Source of the DNA: Streptomyces sp. SCL15-4
GTDB lineage: Bacteria > Actinomycetota > Actinomycetes > Streptomycetales > Streptomycetaceae
Assembly: GCF_033366695.1 (NCBI RefSeq)
Contig: NZ_JAOBTQ010000001.1
Span: 6,634,001-6,698,000 of the forward strand
Direction of reading: 5' to 3'
Length of the DNA stretch: 64,000 nt
Shown here one piece after another: positions 8,661-17,378 of the stretch. Numbering within the stretch: the stretch's first letter is position 1; every line of letters begins with the position of its first letter. Position numbers and translations under genes: made by a program. The notes beneath the pieces are model-generated. The model did no database searches, had not been told where the DNA came from, and saw nothing but the letters and a program-made list of their open reading frames with translations.

Positions 8661-9665
8661 GTGGCAGGCAGACCGGCCAGGACCGGCAACGCGATCGACC
8701 AGACCCGGCGGATGCTCTCCCTGGTGACGTATCTGCGCGAGCGCCCCGGCGCCCGGATCGCCGACGTCGCGCGCGCCTTCGGCATCAGCGAGGACGAGCT
8801 GGTCGCCGACCTCGATGTGCTGCCCATGTGCGGCACCAGCTTCCGCGGCGGCGATCTGCTGGACATCGACACCGACGGCGAGCGCATCTGGTGGCACAAC
8901 CCGGCCGCGCTCGGCGAGGAGGCGGCCGAACCGCTCCGGCTGGCCGCCGACGAGGCCACCGCCCTGCTGGTCGCCGCCCGCGCCGTGGCCACCCTGCCCG
9001 GCCTGCGGGAGAGCGACCGCCAGGCCCTGCTGCGCGCCACCGCCAAGGTGGAGACCGCGGCCGGGGAGGCGGCCGGCGCCAGCTCCCGGCTGTCGGTGAC
9101 CTTCGAGTCCGAGGGCGGTGTCTTCGCCGACGTCGACCGGGCGATCTCCGAGCGCCGCCGGCTGTGGATCCGCTACTACTCACCGGCCCGCGACGAGGTC
9201 ACCGAGCGTGAGATCGACCCCATCCGGCTGGTCAGCGTCGGTCACACCTACGTCGAGGCGTGGTGCCGCCGCTCCGAGGCCCGGCGCACCTTCCGGCTGG
9301 ACCGGGTCGCCGAGATCAAGATCCTCGACGCGCCGTCGGCCCCGCCCGAGATAGAACTGCGCGACCTCTCCGAGGGCCTGGTGCAGCCGGCCGCCGAGGA
9401 CCCGGAGGTCGTGGTCGAGGTCGGCCCCGGCGGTCGCTGGGTCGCCGAGTACTACCCGCACGACAGCGCCGAGGAACTGCCCGACGGCGGGCTGCGCATC
9501 ACGCTGCGCACCCCGGACCCGGCCTCGCTGCGCCGGCTGGCGCTGCGGCTCGGCCGCGACGGCCGGATCGTCTCGCCGCCCGAGCTGGCCGAGAGCGCCC
9601 GCCGTGCGGCCCGCGAGGCCCTGGCGGCGTACGACGTCCCGGCCGGCGCGGCGCGGCTGTCGTAG
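8661..9665 (+). CDS. pafC: WYL-domain regulator PafC
   Basis: Second half of the PafBC pair. It has an N-terminal helix-turn-helix with RMLSLVTYLRERPGARIADVARAFGISEDEL, a WYL domain (RRRLWIRYYSPARDEV, DPIRLVSVGHTYVEAWCRRS) and a WCX domain. It is 334 residues from GTG behind GGGGAGCGGG. PafB and PafC are distant paralogues, expected to form a heterodimer whose WYL domains sense a damage-linked ligand, thought to be single-stranded DNA. It shares a transcript with pafB. Confidence 0.93.
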   Translation: MAGRPARTGNAIDQTRRMLSLVTYLRERPGARIADVARAFGISEDELVADLDVLPMCGTSFRGGDLLDIDTDGERIWWHNPAALGEEAAEPLRLAADEATALLVAARAVATLPGLRESDRQALLRATAKVETAAGEAAGASSRLSVTFESEGGVFADVDRAISERRRLWIRYYSPARDEVTEREIDPIRLVSVGHTYVEAWCRRSEARRTFRLDRVAEIKILDAPSAPPEIELRDLSEGLVQPAAEDPEVVVEVGPGGRWVAEYYPHDSAEELPDGGLRITLRTPDPASLRRLALRLGRDGRIVSPPELAESARRAAREALAAYDVPAGAARLS

Positions 9666-9718
9666 GCGGCGGGGGCCGAGCGGCCCGCGGGACCGGGGCC
9701 GTACGGCCCTGACCGTGA

Positions 9719-9792
9719 ACGACCAGGTGTGATCGGCTACGACCAGAGGATTCGGCGGCACCGGAAAAACGACCAGAGGAACGACCAGAGGA
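9719..9792 (+). repeat. Four direct copies of ACGACCAG
   Basis: ACGACCAG begins at 9719, 9739, 9769 and 9781; the last three extend to the 12-mer ACGACCAGAGGA. Starts are 20, 30 and 12 bases apart. The cluster lies between pafC and the small zinc-ribbon gene, just upstream of the latter's RBS, so a regulatory role is possible. The CAGAGGA core also resembles a ribosome-binding site. Confidence 0.6.
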
Positions 9793-9809
9793 AGAGGGAG
9801 CGAGGGCCT

Positions 9810-10103
9810 GTGAGCGAGTTTCCGGTATCCGGTGCGGGTGAGATGACGGTGGCGACCGCCTTCGCGGGGATGAGAAGGGTGGCTCCCGTGGTGTTCAAGG
9901 CCGGCTGCCCGGACTGCCGGGGCCGCTTCGAGCTCGCCGCGAGCGCGCTGCGGCTCGCCATCGGTGCCAGCAGCAGGACGACGTTCTACTCCTTCACCTG
10001 CCCCGACTGCGGCGCCGCGGTCCGCAAACCGGCCGGGGCGCGGATCGTGGAACTCCTCACCGGCGGCGGCGTGCGGACCCTGCGCCTGCACTCCAGGGTG
10101 TAG
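9810..10103 (+). CDS. Small zinc-ribbon protein of unknown function
   Basis: 97 residues from GTG, chosen for the GGGAGCGAGGG upstream; ATG 9843 or ATG 9870 (MRRVAPVVFKAG) would also keep the core. Two CxxC pairs (CPDCRGRFELA and CPDCGAAVRKP) about 36 residues apart form a likely four-cysteine zinc ribbon. The basic C-terminal tail follows it. It sits in the pafBC-tatAC interval, where small conserved actinobacterial genes are usual. I recognise no named family; nucleic-acid binding is a guess. Confidence 0.75.
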   Translation: MSEFPVSGAGEMTVATAFAGMRRVAPVVFKAGCPDCRGRFELAASALRLAIGASSRTTFYSFTCPDCGAAVRKPAGARIVELLTGGGVRTLRLHSRV

Positions 10104-10179
10104 CGGGCGGGCCGGCCGGTGAGGGGCCGGCGCGAGGCAGGGTGCGGACCGCGGCGGGCGACCGTCTAGTCTCGTCGTC

Positions 10180-10374
10180 ATGTTCTGGCCGATGTTCGCC
10201 GTAGCCATGGGATTCCTGGGTCTTGCCGTGCTGGGGGTGCTCGCCGTCCGGGTGTTCGTGGCGGCCCGTCGCCTCGGACAGCAGGTGACGGACTCGGCAC
10301 GCCGTATCAACCGGGCCGCCGAGGACCTGGAGCGGGCGACCGCGAGCGCGGCCCGCGCCGTGGACACGCTGTGA
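10180..10374 (+). CDS. Small single-pass membrane protein
   Basis: 64 residues. A strongly hydrophobic N-terminal helix (residues 3-27, FWPMFAVAMGFLGLAVLGVLAVRVF) is followed by an amphipathic helix with heptad-like spacing (RLGQQVTDSARRINRAAEDLERATAS). The architecture echoes TatA (short membrane anchor plus amphipathic helix) and the gene lies 260 bases before tatA, but it lacks the TatA FG hinge, so I do not call it a Tat component. Function unknown. Confidence 0.7.
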   Translation: MFWPMFAVAMGFLGLAVLGVLAVRVFVAARRLGQQVTDSARRINRAAEDLERATASAARAVDTL

Positions 10375-10519
10375 GCCGCGCCCGGCGGTGGGCGTGAGAC
10401 CAGCGATACAAGCGATTTGAGTCGCTTCGCCCTGTCATGCTGCCCTGCCGGACAGGTACCCTGCTGGTCGCGGTGCGGAGAACGAGGCCCGCATCGTGGA
10501 CCGGGAGTACGCACGGGGA

Positions 10520-10550
10520 TTGCCTCACGTTTACCCCTGAGCGTTACGAT
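10520..10550 (+). promoter_or_regulatory. Possible tatAC promoter
   Basis: TTGCCT and TACGAT separated by 19 bases, ending 83 bases before the tatA start. The match is fair and the spacer slightly long. The rest of the 259-base gap before tatA shows no convincing gene. Confidence 0.35.
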
Positions 10551-10633
10551 CGCTGCCAGCACGACCATCGGACACATGTCCGACTGGTCGGACAGCACCC
10601 CACCCAGCCGCCTCGGTGAGAAGGTAAAGATTC

Positions 10634-10915
10634 ATGTTCGGTGGAAAAATCGGAGCTCCCGAGATCATTCTGATCCTCGTCGTCATCATCCTGCTGTTCG
10701 GCGCGAAGAAGCTTCCGGACATGGCCCGCTCGCTCGGCAAGTCCGCCCGCATCCTCAAGAGCGAGGCGAAGGCGATGAAGGAAGAGGGCAAGACCTCCAC
10801 CCCGGCGCCCGGTACCACCGACCAGTCCTCGGCCCAGCGCACCATCCAGGCGGCCCCCGGTGACGTGAACAGCTCGCGGCCGGTCAACGAGCCGACGGAT
10901 TCCACCCAGCGCTGA
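10634..10915 (+). CDS. tatA: Sec-independent translocase subunit TatA
   Basis: Pore-forming subunit of the twin-arginine translocase, which exports folded proteins. The 93-residue protein has the short N-terminal membrane helix ([15 protein letters not shown]), the hinge [16 protein letters not shown], an amphipathic helix, and a Ser/Thr/Pro-rich polar tail. Start is ATG behind GAGAAGG. It is followed by tatC in the same orientation; tatB is elsewhere, as in other Streptomyces. Confidence 0.97.
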   Translation: MFGGKIGAPEIILILVVIILLFGAKKLPDMARSLGKSARILKSEAKAMKEEGKTSTPAPGTTDQSSAQRTIQAAPGDVNSSRPVNEPTDSTQR

Positions 10916-10962
10916 CACAAGGCCGGAAAGCCCCGGCCTGCCGCACGAGATGAGGACGTGGG

Positions 10963-11913
10963 TTGCTCAAGCCTGCCCGCAAGAAGGAGAGAGATCCCGA
11001 GGGGCGGATGCCTCTCGCGGATCACCTTCGTGAGCTCCGCAACCGGCTCGCGAAGGCGATGCTGGCCATCGTCATCGTGACGATCGTCGCGGCCTTCTAC
11101 TACAACGACATCATCAACTTCCTGACGGAGCCGATCCTGGATTCGGTCGGCTGCCGGGAGACCTTCGCTGAGCTGGCCAAGTCCAATGGCAAGACCCAGT
11201 GCGCGGAGATCACGATCAATGGTCTTCTCGCGCCGTTCACGCTGGCCCTCCAGGTCTCGCTGATGGCCGGCGTCGTGGCCGCCTCGCCGATCTGGCTCTA
11301 CCAGCTCTGGGCGTTCGTCGCGCCGGGTCTGCACAGGCACGAGAAGAAGTACGCCTACGCCTTCGTCTTCACCGGCGCCCCGCTGTTCTTCGGCGGCGCC
11401 TTCTTCGCGTACAAGCTGCTGCCGACCACGGCCAAGGTGCTGATCGACTTCACACCGAACGGCAACATCAAGAACCTGCTGCCGCTCGACGACCTGCTCC
11501 AGCTGGTCACCCGCATGGTGATCGTCTTCGGCCTCTCCTTCGAGCTGCCGCTGCTGCTGGTCATGCTCAACCTCACCGGAGTACTGACCGGCAAGCGCAT
11601 GCTGAGCTGGTGGCGTGCCATGATCCTCGGCATCACGGTCTTCGCGGCCGTGGCCACCCCGAGCACCGACCCGCTGTCCATGCTGGCCCTGGCCGGGCCG
11701 ATCTGGGTGCTGTACTTCGCGGCGGTCGCGTTCTCGCTCCTCAACGACAAGCGCCGGCGCGTCCGCGAGGCCGCGGGCCCCGACGACGACGAGGCCTCCG
11801 AGCTGGACCTCACGCCCGAGGAGATCGACGAGGTCGAGCCGGTCGCGGCCAGCCGCGCCCTGCCCGAGCAGAAGAGCACCGACCGGGTCAACGGCTACGA
11901 CGACGTGACCTGA
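10963..11913 (+). CDS. tatC: Sec-independent translocase subunit TatC
   Basis: Polytopic receptor for twin-arginine signal peptides. The 316-residue protein has six membrane helices and the N-terminal signature MPLADHLRELRNRL; conserved Pro and Glu residues follow in SPIWLYQLWAFVAPGLHRHEKK. The charged C-terminal tail (residues about 265-316) is typical of actinobacteria. Start is TTG at 10963 with GAGG 8 bases upstream; ATG 11008 is a shorter alternative. The 47-base tatA-tatC gap holds a small 7-bp hairpin (10920-10939) that could set the TatA:TatC ratio. Confidence 0.96.
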   Translation: MLKPARKKERDPEGRMPLADHLRELRNRLAKAMLAIVIVTIVAAFYYNDIINFLTEPILDSVGCRETFAELAKSNGKTQCAEITINGLLAPFTLALQVSLMAGVVAASPIWLYQLWAFVAPGLHRHEKKYAYAFVFTGAPLFFGGAFFAYKLLPTTAKVLIDFTPNGNIKNLLPLDDLLQLVTRMVIVFGLSFELPLLLVMLNLTGVLTGKRMLSWWRAMILGITVFAAVATPSTDPLSMLALAGPIWVLYFAAVAFSLLNDKRRRVREAAGPDDDEASELDLTPEEIDEVEPVAASRALPEQKSTDRVNGYDDVT

Positions 11914-11966
11914 CCGGTCCGCCCCGGCCCCGAGGGGCCCGGCCGGCACCGAGCCGCTGGACGTCC

Positions 11967-12003
11967 TGCCCCCGCCTCCTGAATCCGCTCAGGGGCGGGG
12001 GCA
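11967..12003 (+). terminator. Terminator after tatC
   Basis: 10-bp stem TGCCCCCGCC/GGCGGGGGCA with a 17-base loop, 54 bases after the tatC stop. It would separate tatAC from helY. Confidence 0.65.
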
Positions 12004-12129
12004 TCCGTCTGTGCCGCCGCAGGACCCGGTACGGCCGGGGCCACGGTCCGCCCGTCCGCCGCCCGCCCGTCCGCGATCCGGATAATGATCGTCCTGTTGT
12101 CAGTGGGGCCCGGTACGCTCGAAAGTACG

Positions 12130-14937
12130 ATGACAGAGGATCTCTCACCGGCCGAGCGGTACGCGGCAGCCCGCAGGCGGGCAGCCGAGCAGGCCACCGC
12201 ACTCGCCTCCTTCCGCGAGATGTACGACTTCGGCCTCGACCCCTTCCAGATCGAGGCCTGTCAGGCACTCGAAGCGGGCAAGGGCGTGCTGGTGGCCGCC
12301 CCCACCGGCTCGGGCAAGACGATCGTGGGCGAGTTCGCCGTCCACCTCGCCCTGCGGCAGGGCAAGAAGTGCTTCTACACGACACCCATCAAGGCGCTGT
12401 CGAACCAGAAGTACGCCGACCTGTGCCGTCGCTACGGCACCGACAAGGTCGGCCTGCTCACCGGCGACAACAGCGTGAATTCCGACGCCCCGGTGGTCGT
12501 GATGACCACCGAGGTGCTGCGGAACATGCTCTACGCCGGCTCGCAGACCCTCCTCGGCCTCGGTTATGTGGTCATGGACGAGGTGCACTACCTCTCCGAC
12601 CGCTTCCGCGGCGCCGTCTGGGAGGAAGTGATCATCCACCTCCCGGAGTCGGTGACCCTGGTCTCGCTCTCCGCGACCGTGTCCAACGCCGAGGAGTTCG
12701 GCGACTGGCTGGACACCGTCCGCGGCGACACCGAGGTGATCGTCTCCGAGCACCGGCCCGTGCCGCTGTTCCAGCACGTGCTCGCCGGCCGGCGGATGTA
12801 CGACCTGTTCGAGGAGGGCGAGGGCCACAAGAAGGCCGTCAACCCCGACCTGGCCCGCCTCGCCCGCATGGAGGCCACCAGACCGTCGTACCAGGACCGC
12901 AGGCGCGGCCGGGCGATGCGCGAGGCCGACCGGGAGCGGGAGCGCAGGCAGCGCTCGCGGGCGTGGACGCCGGGCCGCCCCGAGGTCATCGAGCGCCTGG
13001 ACTCCGAGGGCCTGCTGCCCGCCATCACCTTCATCTTCAGCCGCGCCGCCTGCGAGGCCGCCGTCCAGCAGTGCCTGTACGCGGGCCTCAGGCTCAATGA
13101 CGAGGAGGCGCGGGAACAGGTCCGCGCGCTGGTCGAGGAGCGCACCGCCCACATCGCCCACGAGGACCTGCACGTCCTCGGCTACTACGAGTGGCTGGAG
13201 GGTCTGGAGCGGGGCATCGCCGCCCACCACGCGGGCATGCTGCCGACCTTCAAGGAGGTCGTGGAGGATCTGTTCGTCCGCGGCCTGGTCAAGGCGGTGT
13301 TCGCCACCGAGACGCTCGCGCTCGGCATCAACATGCCGGCCCGCTCGGTGGTGCTGGAGAAGCTCGTCAAGTGGAACGGCGAGCAGCACGCCGACATCAC
13401 GCCCGGCGAGTACACCCAGCTCACCGGCCGTGCCGGCCGCCGGGGCATCGACGTCGAGGGCCACGCCGTGGTCCTGTGGCAGCGCGGCATGAGCCCCGAG
13501 CACCTGGCGGGTCTCGCGGGCACGCGCACGTACCCGCTGCGCTCCAGCTTCAAGCCGTCGTACAACATGGCGGTCAACCTGGTCGAGCAGTTCGGCCGGC
13601 ACCGCTCGCGCGAGCTGCTGGAGACCTCCTTCGCGCAGTTCCAGGCCGACAAGTCGGTCGTCGGCATCTCCCGCCAGGTGCAGCGCAACGAGGAGGGCCT
13701 GGCCGGCTACAAGGCGTCCATGACCTGCCACCTCGGCGACTTCGACGAGTACGCGCGGCTGCGCCGGGAGCTGAAGGACCGGGAGACCGAGCTGGCCCGG
13801 CAGGGCGCCTCCGAGCGCCGGGCGGAGGCCGCCGTCGCCTTGGAGAAGCTGAAGCCGGGCGATGTCATCCACGTGCCCACGGGCAAGTACGCGGGCCTCG
13901 CGCTGGTGCTGGACCCGGGCCTGCCCGCGGGCCGCTCCGGCGGACACCGCGCCTTCGACCACCACGACGGTCCGCGCCCGCTGGTGCTGACCGCCGAACG
14001 GCAGGTCAAGCGGCTGGCGACGATGGACTTCCCGGTGCCGGTGGAGCCGCTGGACCGGATGCGGATCCCGAAGTCCTTCAACCCGCGCTCGCCGCAGTCC
14101 CGCCGGGACCTCGCCTCCGCGCTGCGCACGAAGGCCGGGCACATCCCGCCGGAGCGGGCCCGCAAGAAGCGCTCGCAGGCCGCCGACGACCGCGAGATCG
14201 CGCGGCTGCGCACGGCGATCCGGGCGCACCCCTGCCACGGCTGCGACGACCGTGAGGACCACGCCCGCTGGGCCGAGCGCTACCACCGGCTGCTGCGCGA
14301 CACCTCGCAGCTGGAGCGGCGCATCGAGGGGCGTACGAACACCATCGCGCGCACCTTCGACCGGATCGTGGCGCTGCTGACCGAGCTGGACTATCTGCGG
14401 GGCAACGAGGTCACCGAGCACGGCAAGCGGCTGGCGCGGCTGTACGGCGAACTGGACCTGCTGGCCAGTGAGTGCCTGCGGGAGCGCGTCTGGGAAGGGC
14501 TGAGCCCGGCCGAACTCGCCGCGTGCGTCTCGGCGCTGGTGTACGAGGCGCGGGCCGCGGACGACGCCATGGCGCCGAAGCTGCCCTCGGGCAAGGCCAA
14601 GGCGGCGCTCGGCGAGATGGTCCGGATCTGGGGCCGGCTCGACGCCCTGGAGGAGGACTTCCGGATCAGGCAGACCGAGGGCGTCGGCCAGCGCGAGCCC
14701 GACCTCGGCTTCGCCTGGGCCGCCTATATGTGGGCCTCCGGCAAGGGGCTGGACGAGGTGCTGCGCGAGGCGGACATGCCGGCCGGTGACTTCGTGCGCT
14801 GGTGCAAGCAGGTCATCGACGTGCTCGGGCAGGTCTCGGCGGCCGCGCCCGCGGAGGGCTCGACCGTGGCCAAGGCCGCGCGGAAGGCCGTCGACCAACT
14901 GCTGCGGGGAGTCGTGGCCTACTCGTCCGTGGGCTGA
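12130..14937 (+). CDS. helY: Ski2/Mtr4-like DEVH helicase HelY
   Basis: Superfamily 2 RNA helicase of 935 residues. Walker A is APTGSGKT (57-64), the Walker B box is DEVH (150-153), motif III is SATVSN, and motif VI reads QLTGRAGRRGID. A C-terminal DSHCT-type domain follows (about 700-920). The family unwinds structured RNA, feeding exonucleases in eukaryotes; the bacterial role is not settled. ATG 12130 is chosen over a GTG 45 bases upstream because homology begins at MTEDLSPAERY. The tatA-tatC-helY order matches mycobacteria. Confidence 0.94.
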   Translation: MTEDLSPAERYAAARRRAAEQATALASFREMYDFGLDPFQIEACQALEAGKGVLVAAPTGSGKTIVGEFAVHLALRQGKKCFYTTPIKALSNQKYADLCRRYGTDKVGLLTGDNSVNSDAPVVVMTTEVLRNMLYAGSQTLLGLGYVVMDEVHYLSDRFRGAVWEEVIIHLPESVTLVSLSATVSNAEEFGDWLDTVRGDTEVIVSEHRPVPLFQHVLAGRRMYDLFEEGEGHKKAVNPDLARLARMEATRPSYQDRRRGRAMREADRERERRQRSRAWTPGRPEVIERLDSEGLLPAITFIFSRAACEAAVQQCLYAGLRLNDEEAREQVRALVEERTAHIAHEDLHVLGYYEWLEGLERGIAAHHAGMLPTFKEVVEDLFVRGLVKAVFATETLALGINMPARSVVLEKLVKWNGEQHADITPGEYTQLTGRAGRRGIDVEGHAVVLWQRGMSPEHLAGLAGTRTYPLRSSFKPSYNMAVNLVEQFGRHRSRELLETSFAQFQADKSVVGISRQVQRNEEGLAGYKASMTCHLGDFDEYARLRRELKDRETELARQGASERRAEAAVALEKLKPGDVIHVPTGKYAGLALVLDPGLPAGRSGGHRAFDHHDGPRPLVLTAERQVKRLATMDFPVPVEPLDRMRIPKSFNPRSPQSRRDLASALRTKAGHIPPERARKKRSQAADDREIARLRTAIRAHPCHGCDDREDHARWAERYHRLLRDTSQLERRIEGRTNTIARTFDRIVALLTELDYLRGNEVTEHGKRLARLYGELDLLASECLRERVWEGLSPAELAACVSALVYEARAADDAMAPKLPSGKAKAALGEMVRIWGRLDALEEDFRIRQTEGVGQREPDLGFAWAAYMWASGKGLDEVLREADMPAGDFVRWCKQVIDVLGQVSAAAPAEGSTVAKAARKAVDQLLRGVVAYSSVG

Positions 14938-14976
14938 GCCGCCCGAGGACCGCGAAGACCGCTCGCCGGGGGAAAC

Positions 14977-15006
14977 CGAGGCCGCACCTGTCCGGGTGCG
15001 GCCTCG
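14977..15006 (+). terminator. Terminator after helY
   Basis: Perfect 12-bp stem CGAGGCCGCACC/GGTGCGGCCTCG with a 6-base loop, 39 bases after the helY stop. Confidence 0.75.
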
Positions 15007-15035
15007 CGTGCTATATCACTCGTTACGGTGAGTGA

Positions 15036-15076
15036 CATTCGCACGCCTGTACGTCGATACTTTCTGTGTGCGAATG
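15036..15076. promoter_or_regulatory. Long interrupted palindrome upstream of the rar conservon
   Basis: Perfect 9-base inverted repeat CATTCGCAC (15036-15044) and GTGCGAATG (15068-15076) with a 23-base spacer. Just upstream, TCACTC/GAGTGA (about 15017-15034) forms a second, smaller dyad. The 300-base gap before rarA holds no gene I can support; a TAAGCT at 15171-15176 could be a -10 element. An operator or a transcript hairpin are equally possible. Confidence 0.45.
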
Positions 15077-15306
15077 ACAGCGGAACGTGTGAAGAGAGTC
15101 GAGCGTACTCCTGTCGCCGGGTCGATTTCAGGTGCTTGCCGAAGATGACACGGCGTTGATCCGCTCGGGCTAAGCTCGCCCGCGGCGCACCGAGTTGAGG
15201 CAATTCGCGCGCCTGTTCCCTTGTGGGAAGTACGTCCTGACAGTTCCCCATATCTTCCCCCGCAAGCCCCGCCCCACACCCAGCCGATTCGTCACAGAAG
15301 GCATCC

Positions 15307-16977
15307 ATGGTGAGTGTTCAGAAGCCTCCAGGCCGCCGTGAACGTCCCTATGCGCGCGTGCTGTTGCCGCCGACCATAGTGATGGCCGCCGCGGCCGGAG
15401 CCGCCGTCGCCCTGGTACCGCCCGCGGCCCGGACGGCCGTCGGCGTCTGCGGAGCACTGGCCGTGCTGCTGGTCCTCTGCACCGCCGGGGAGGCAGCCCG
15501 GCGCGGCCGGCTGCTGCGCGAGGCCCGGGCCGAACACTCCCGCCACGCCGCCTCTCTGCACCAGCAGATCGCGCTGCACCACCACCTGATGGAGCGCTTC
15601 GCCAAGGACGTGCTGCCCCTCGGCTTCATCCGGCTGCGCCGCGGCGAGGCGCTCCGGGACACCGTGCGCTACGTCTTCGACGAGGACCCGGAACTGCACG
15701 GCCTGCCCGACGGTTACCGCGAGCTGGTACGCGTCTCGCTGACCGGCGCCGACCACGAGATCTCGATGCGCGACGCCACCGAGCGCTCCTACGTGAGCAT
15801 CGCCCGCCGCGTCCAGGCCATCGTCCACCAGCAGGCCAAGGAACTGCGGGAGATGGAGGAGGACCACGGGCGCAACCCCGAGGTCTTCGACGACCTGCTG
15901 CGCATCGACCACGGCACCTCGCTGATCGGCCGCCTCGCCGACACCATCTCCGTCCTCGGCGGCGGCCGGCCCGGCCGCCAGTGGCCCCTGCCGGTCTCCC
16001 TGTACAGCACGCTGCGCGGCGCGATGTCCCGCATCCTGGAGTACCGCCGCATCGAACTGAGTTCCATCGTCAACATCAACATCAAGGGCACCGCGGTCGA
16101 GCCGGTCATCCACGCCGCCGCCGAACTCCTCGACAACGCCACCCGCTACTCGCCGCCCACGACCAAGGTGCACGTCACCGCCTCCGAGGTGCAGGCCGGC
16201 ATCGCCATCGAGATCGAGGACGCGGGCGTCAGCCTCAGCGAGGAGTCCCGCGCCCGGATCGAGAAGGCCATCGAGGACGCCAGGAACCTCGACGACGCGG
16301 ACAACCTCGGCGAGAACCCGCGCCTCGGCCTCGCCGTCGTCGGCCGGCTCTGCAAGCAGTTCGACATGGAGGTCTCGCTGCGCTCCTCCGCCTACGGCGG
16401 TGTCCGCGCGATCCTCATCGTGCCGCGCGTCATGACGACCACCGAGCCCGGTGTCGGCGTCGCCCACGGCATCGGCGCCACCGGAATCCCCAAGCCCGAA
16501 CTGGGCGCCGTGGAGGGCCCCAAGCGCCCGCCCAAGACCCGCCGCCCCACCAGCCCCAAGATCCCCGCCGGAATCTCCCTGGAGGACGACATCCCGGAGG
16601 TCACCGAGTGGACCGCGACCGGGCTGCCGCAGCGCCGCAGCCGGGTGAAGGTCCCGCTCAGCCAGCGGATCGCGGAACAGGCCGCCATCGAGCGGGCCGA
16701 GCGCGAGGGCAGGCCCACCATCTGGTCCCGGACCCGGTCCGAACCGGAACCCGCGCCCGAGATCGACCCCGAGCGGCAGAAGCTCCTGGACCGGCCGATC
16801 GGCTCCGGGATCGAGGCCTTCTGGAAGGGCCTCAGGGAGGGCATGCCCCCGGACGCCACCGGCCCCGAGCTGACCGACTTCACCCGTAACCCGACCAAGT
16901 ACCTGCATCTGCTCAAAGATCCGGCCGAATACGCCCAGGGTGCCATCGGGGCCGACGACGAGGGGGACCTCAAGTGA
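15307..16977 (+). CDS. rarA: Conservon sensor-like ATPase (CvnA9/RarA)
   Basis: Membrane protein of 556 residues resembling a histidine kinase. Two hydrophobic segments (about residues 16-60) precede a signalling region and a HATPase domain with N-box HAAAELLDNATRYSPP and G-box NLGENPRLGLAVVGRL. I see no clear H-box, as is usual for CvnA proteins. A proline-rich cytoplasmic tail follows. In S. coelicolor the rar operon negatively affects aerial development, with RarA as the membrane member of a G-protein-like complex; the role here is by homology. It is translationally coupled to rarB by a GTGA overlap. Confidence 0.9.
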   Translation: MVSVQKPPGRRERPYARVLLPPTIVMAAAAGAAVALVPPAARTAVGVCGALAVLLVLCTAGEAARRGRLLREARAEHSRHAASLHQQIALHHHLMERFAKDVLPLGFIRLRRGEALRDTVRYVFDEDPELHGLPDGYRELVRVSLTGADHEISMRDATERSYVSIARRVQAIVHQQAKELREMEEDHGRNPEVFDDLLRIDHGTSLIGRLADTISVLGGGRPGRQWPLPVSLYSTLRGAMSRILEYRRIELSSIVNINIKGTAVEPVIHAAAELLDNATRYSPPTTKVHVTASEVQAGIAIEIEDAGVSLSEESRARIEKAIEDARNLDDADNLGENPRLGLAVVGRLCKQFDMEVSLRSSAYGGVRAILIVPRVMTTTEPGVGVAHGIGATGIPKPELGAVEGPKRPPKTRRPTSPKIPAGISLEDDIPEVTEWTATGLPQRRSRVKVPLSQRIAEQAAIERAEREGRPTIWSRTRSEPEPAPEIDPERQKLLDRPIGSGIEAFWKGLREGMPPDATGPELTDFTRNPTKYLHLLKDPAEYAQGAIGADDEGDLK

Positions 16978-17378
16978 TCCAGCAGCGAGCGAACCTGGAC
17001 TGGATGCTCAAGCAGCTCAACGACGGCGTCCCGGGTATCGAGATGATCGTGGTCCTGTCCGCCGACGGCCTGCGCATCGCCCGCTACGGCGGCGACCCCG
17101 ACGCCGCCGACCGGGTGGCCGCCGCCTGCGCGGGCGTACAGAGCCTGGCCGGCGCCATCATCCAGGAACTGCCGGGCGCCGGCGCCATGAAGCTCGTCGT
17201 GTTCGAGATCGAGGGCGGCTACTTCTACCTGATGAACGCCGGCCCCAACGCCTTCCTCGCCGTGCTCGCCGACGTCACCTGCGAACCCGGCCGGATGAGC
17301 GGCATGATGCGCGACCTCGTCGTCCGGATCGGCGCCCACCTCACCAGTCCGCCCCGGCGGAACGGGCAGACCGTATGA
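16974..17378 (+). CDS. rarB: Roadblock/LC7-domain protein (CvnB9/RarB)
   Basis: 134-residue roadblock/LC7 protein (LDWMLKQLNDGVPGIEMIVVLSADGLRIARYGG at the N-terminus). These proteins dimerise and act as partners, often GTPase-activating, of the small GTPase in the same operon. The GTG start overlaps the stop of rarA by four bases, and its own TGA overlaps the ATG of rarC, so the set should be made in fixed ratio. Confidence 0.93.
   Translation: MIQQRANLDWMLKQLNDGVPGIEMIVVLSADGLRIARYGGDPDAADRVAAACAGVQSLAGAIIQELPGAGAMKLVVFEIEGGYFYLMNAGPNAFLAVLADVTCEPGRMSGMMRDLVVRIGAHLTSPPRRNGQTV

Noticed and set aside
10180..10374. Small membrane protein as a second TatA/TatB
   Set aside because: It has an anchor plus amphipathic helix, but the FG hinge and conserved residues of TatA/TatB are missing.
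12098..12120. TTGTCA and TACGCT as helY promoter
   Set aside because: The spacer is only 11 bases, too short for a sigma-70-type promoter.
12145..14898. 917-codon open frame antisense to helY
   Set aside because: High third-position GC removes stop codons on the opposite strand; composition (Gly/Arg/Val/Leu-rich, no family motif) is that of a shadow frame and the sense gene is a clear helicase.
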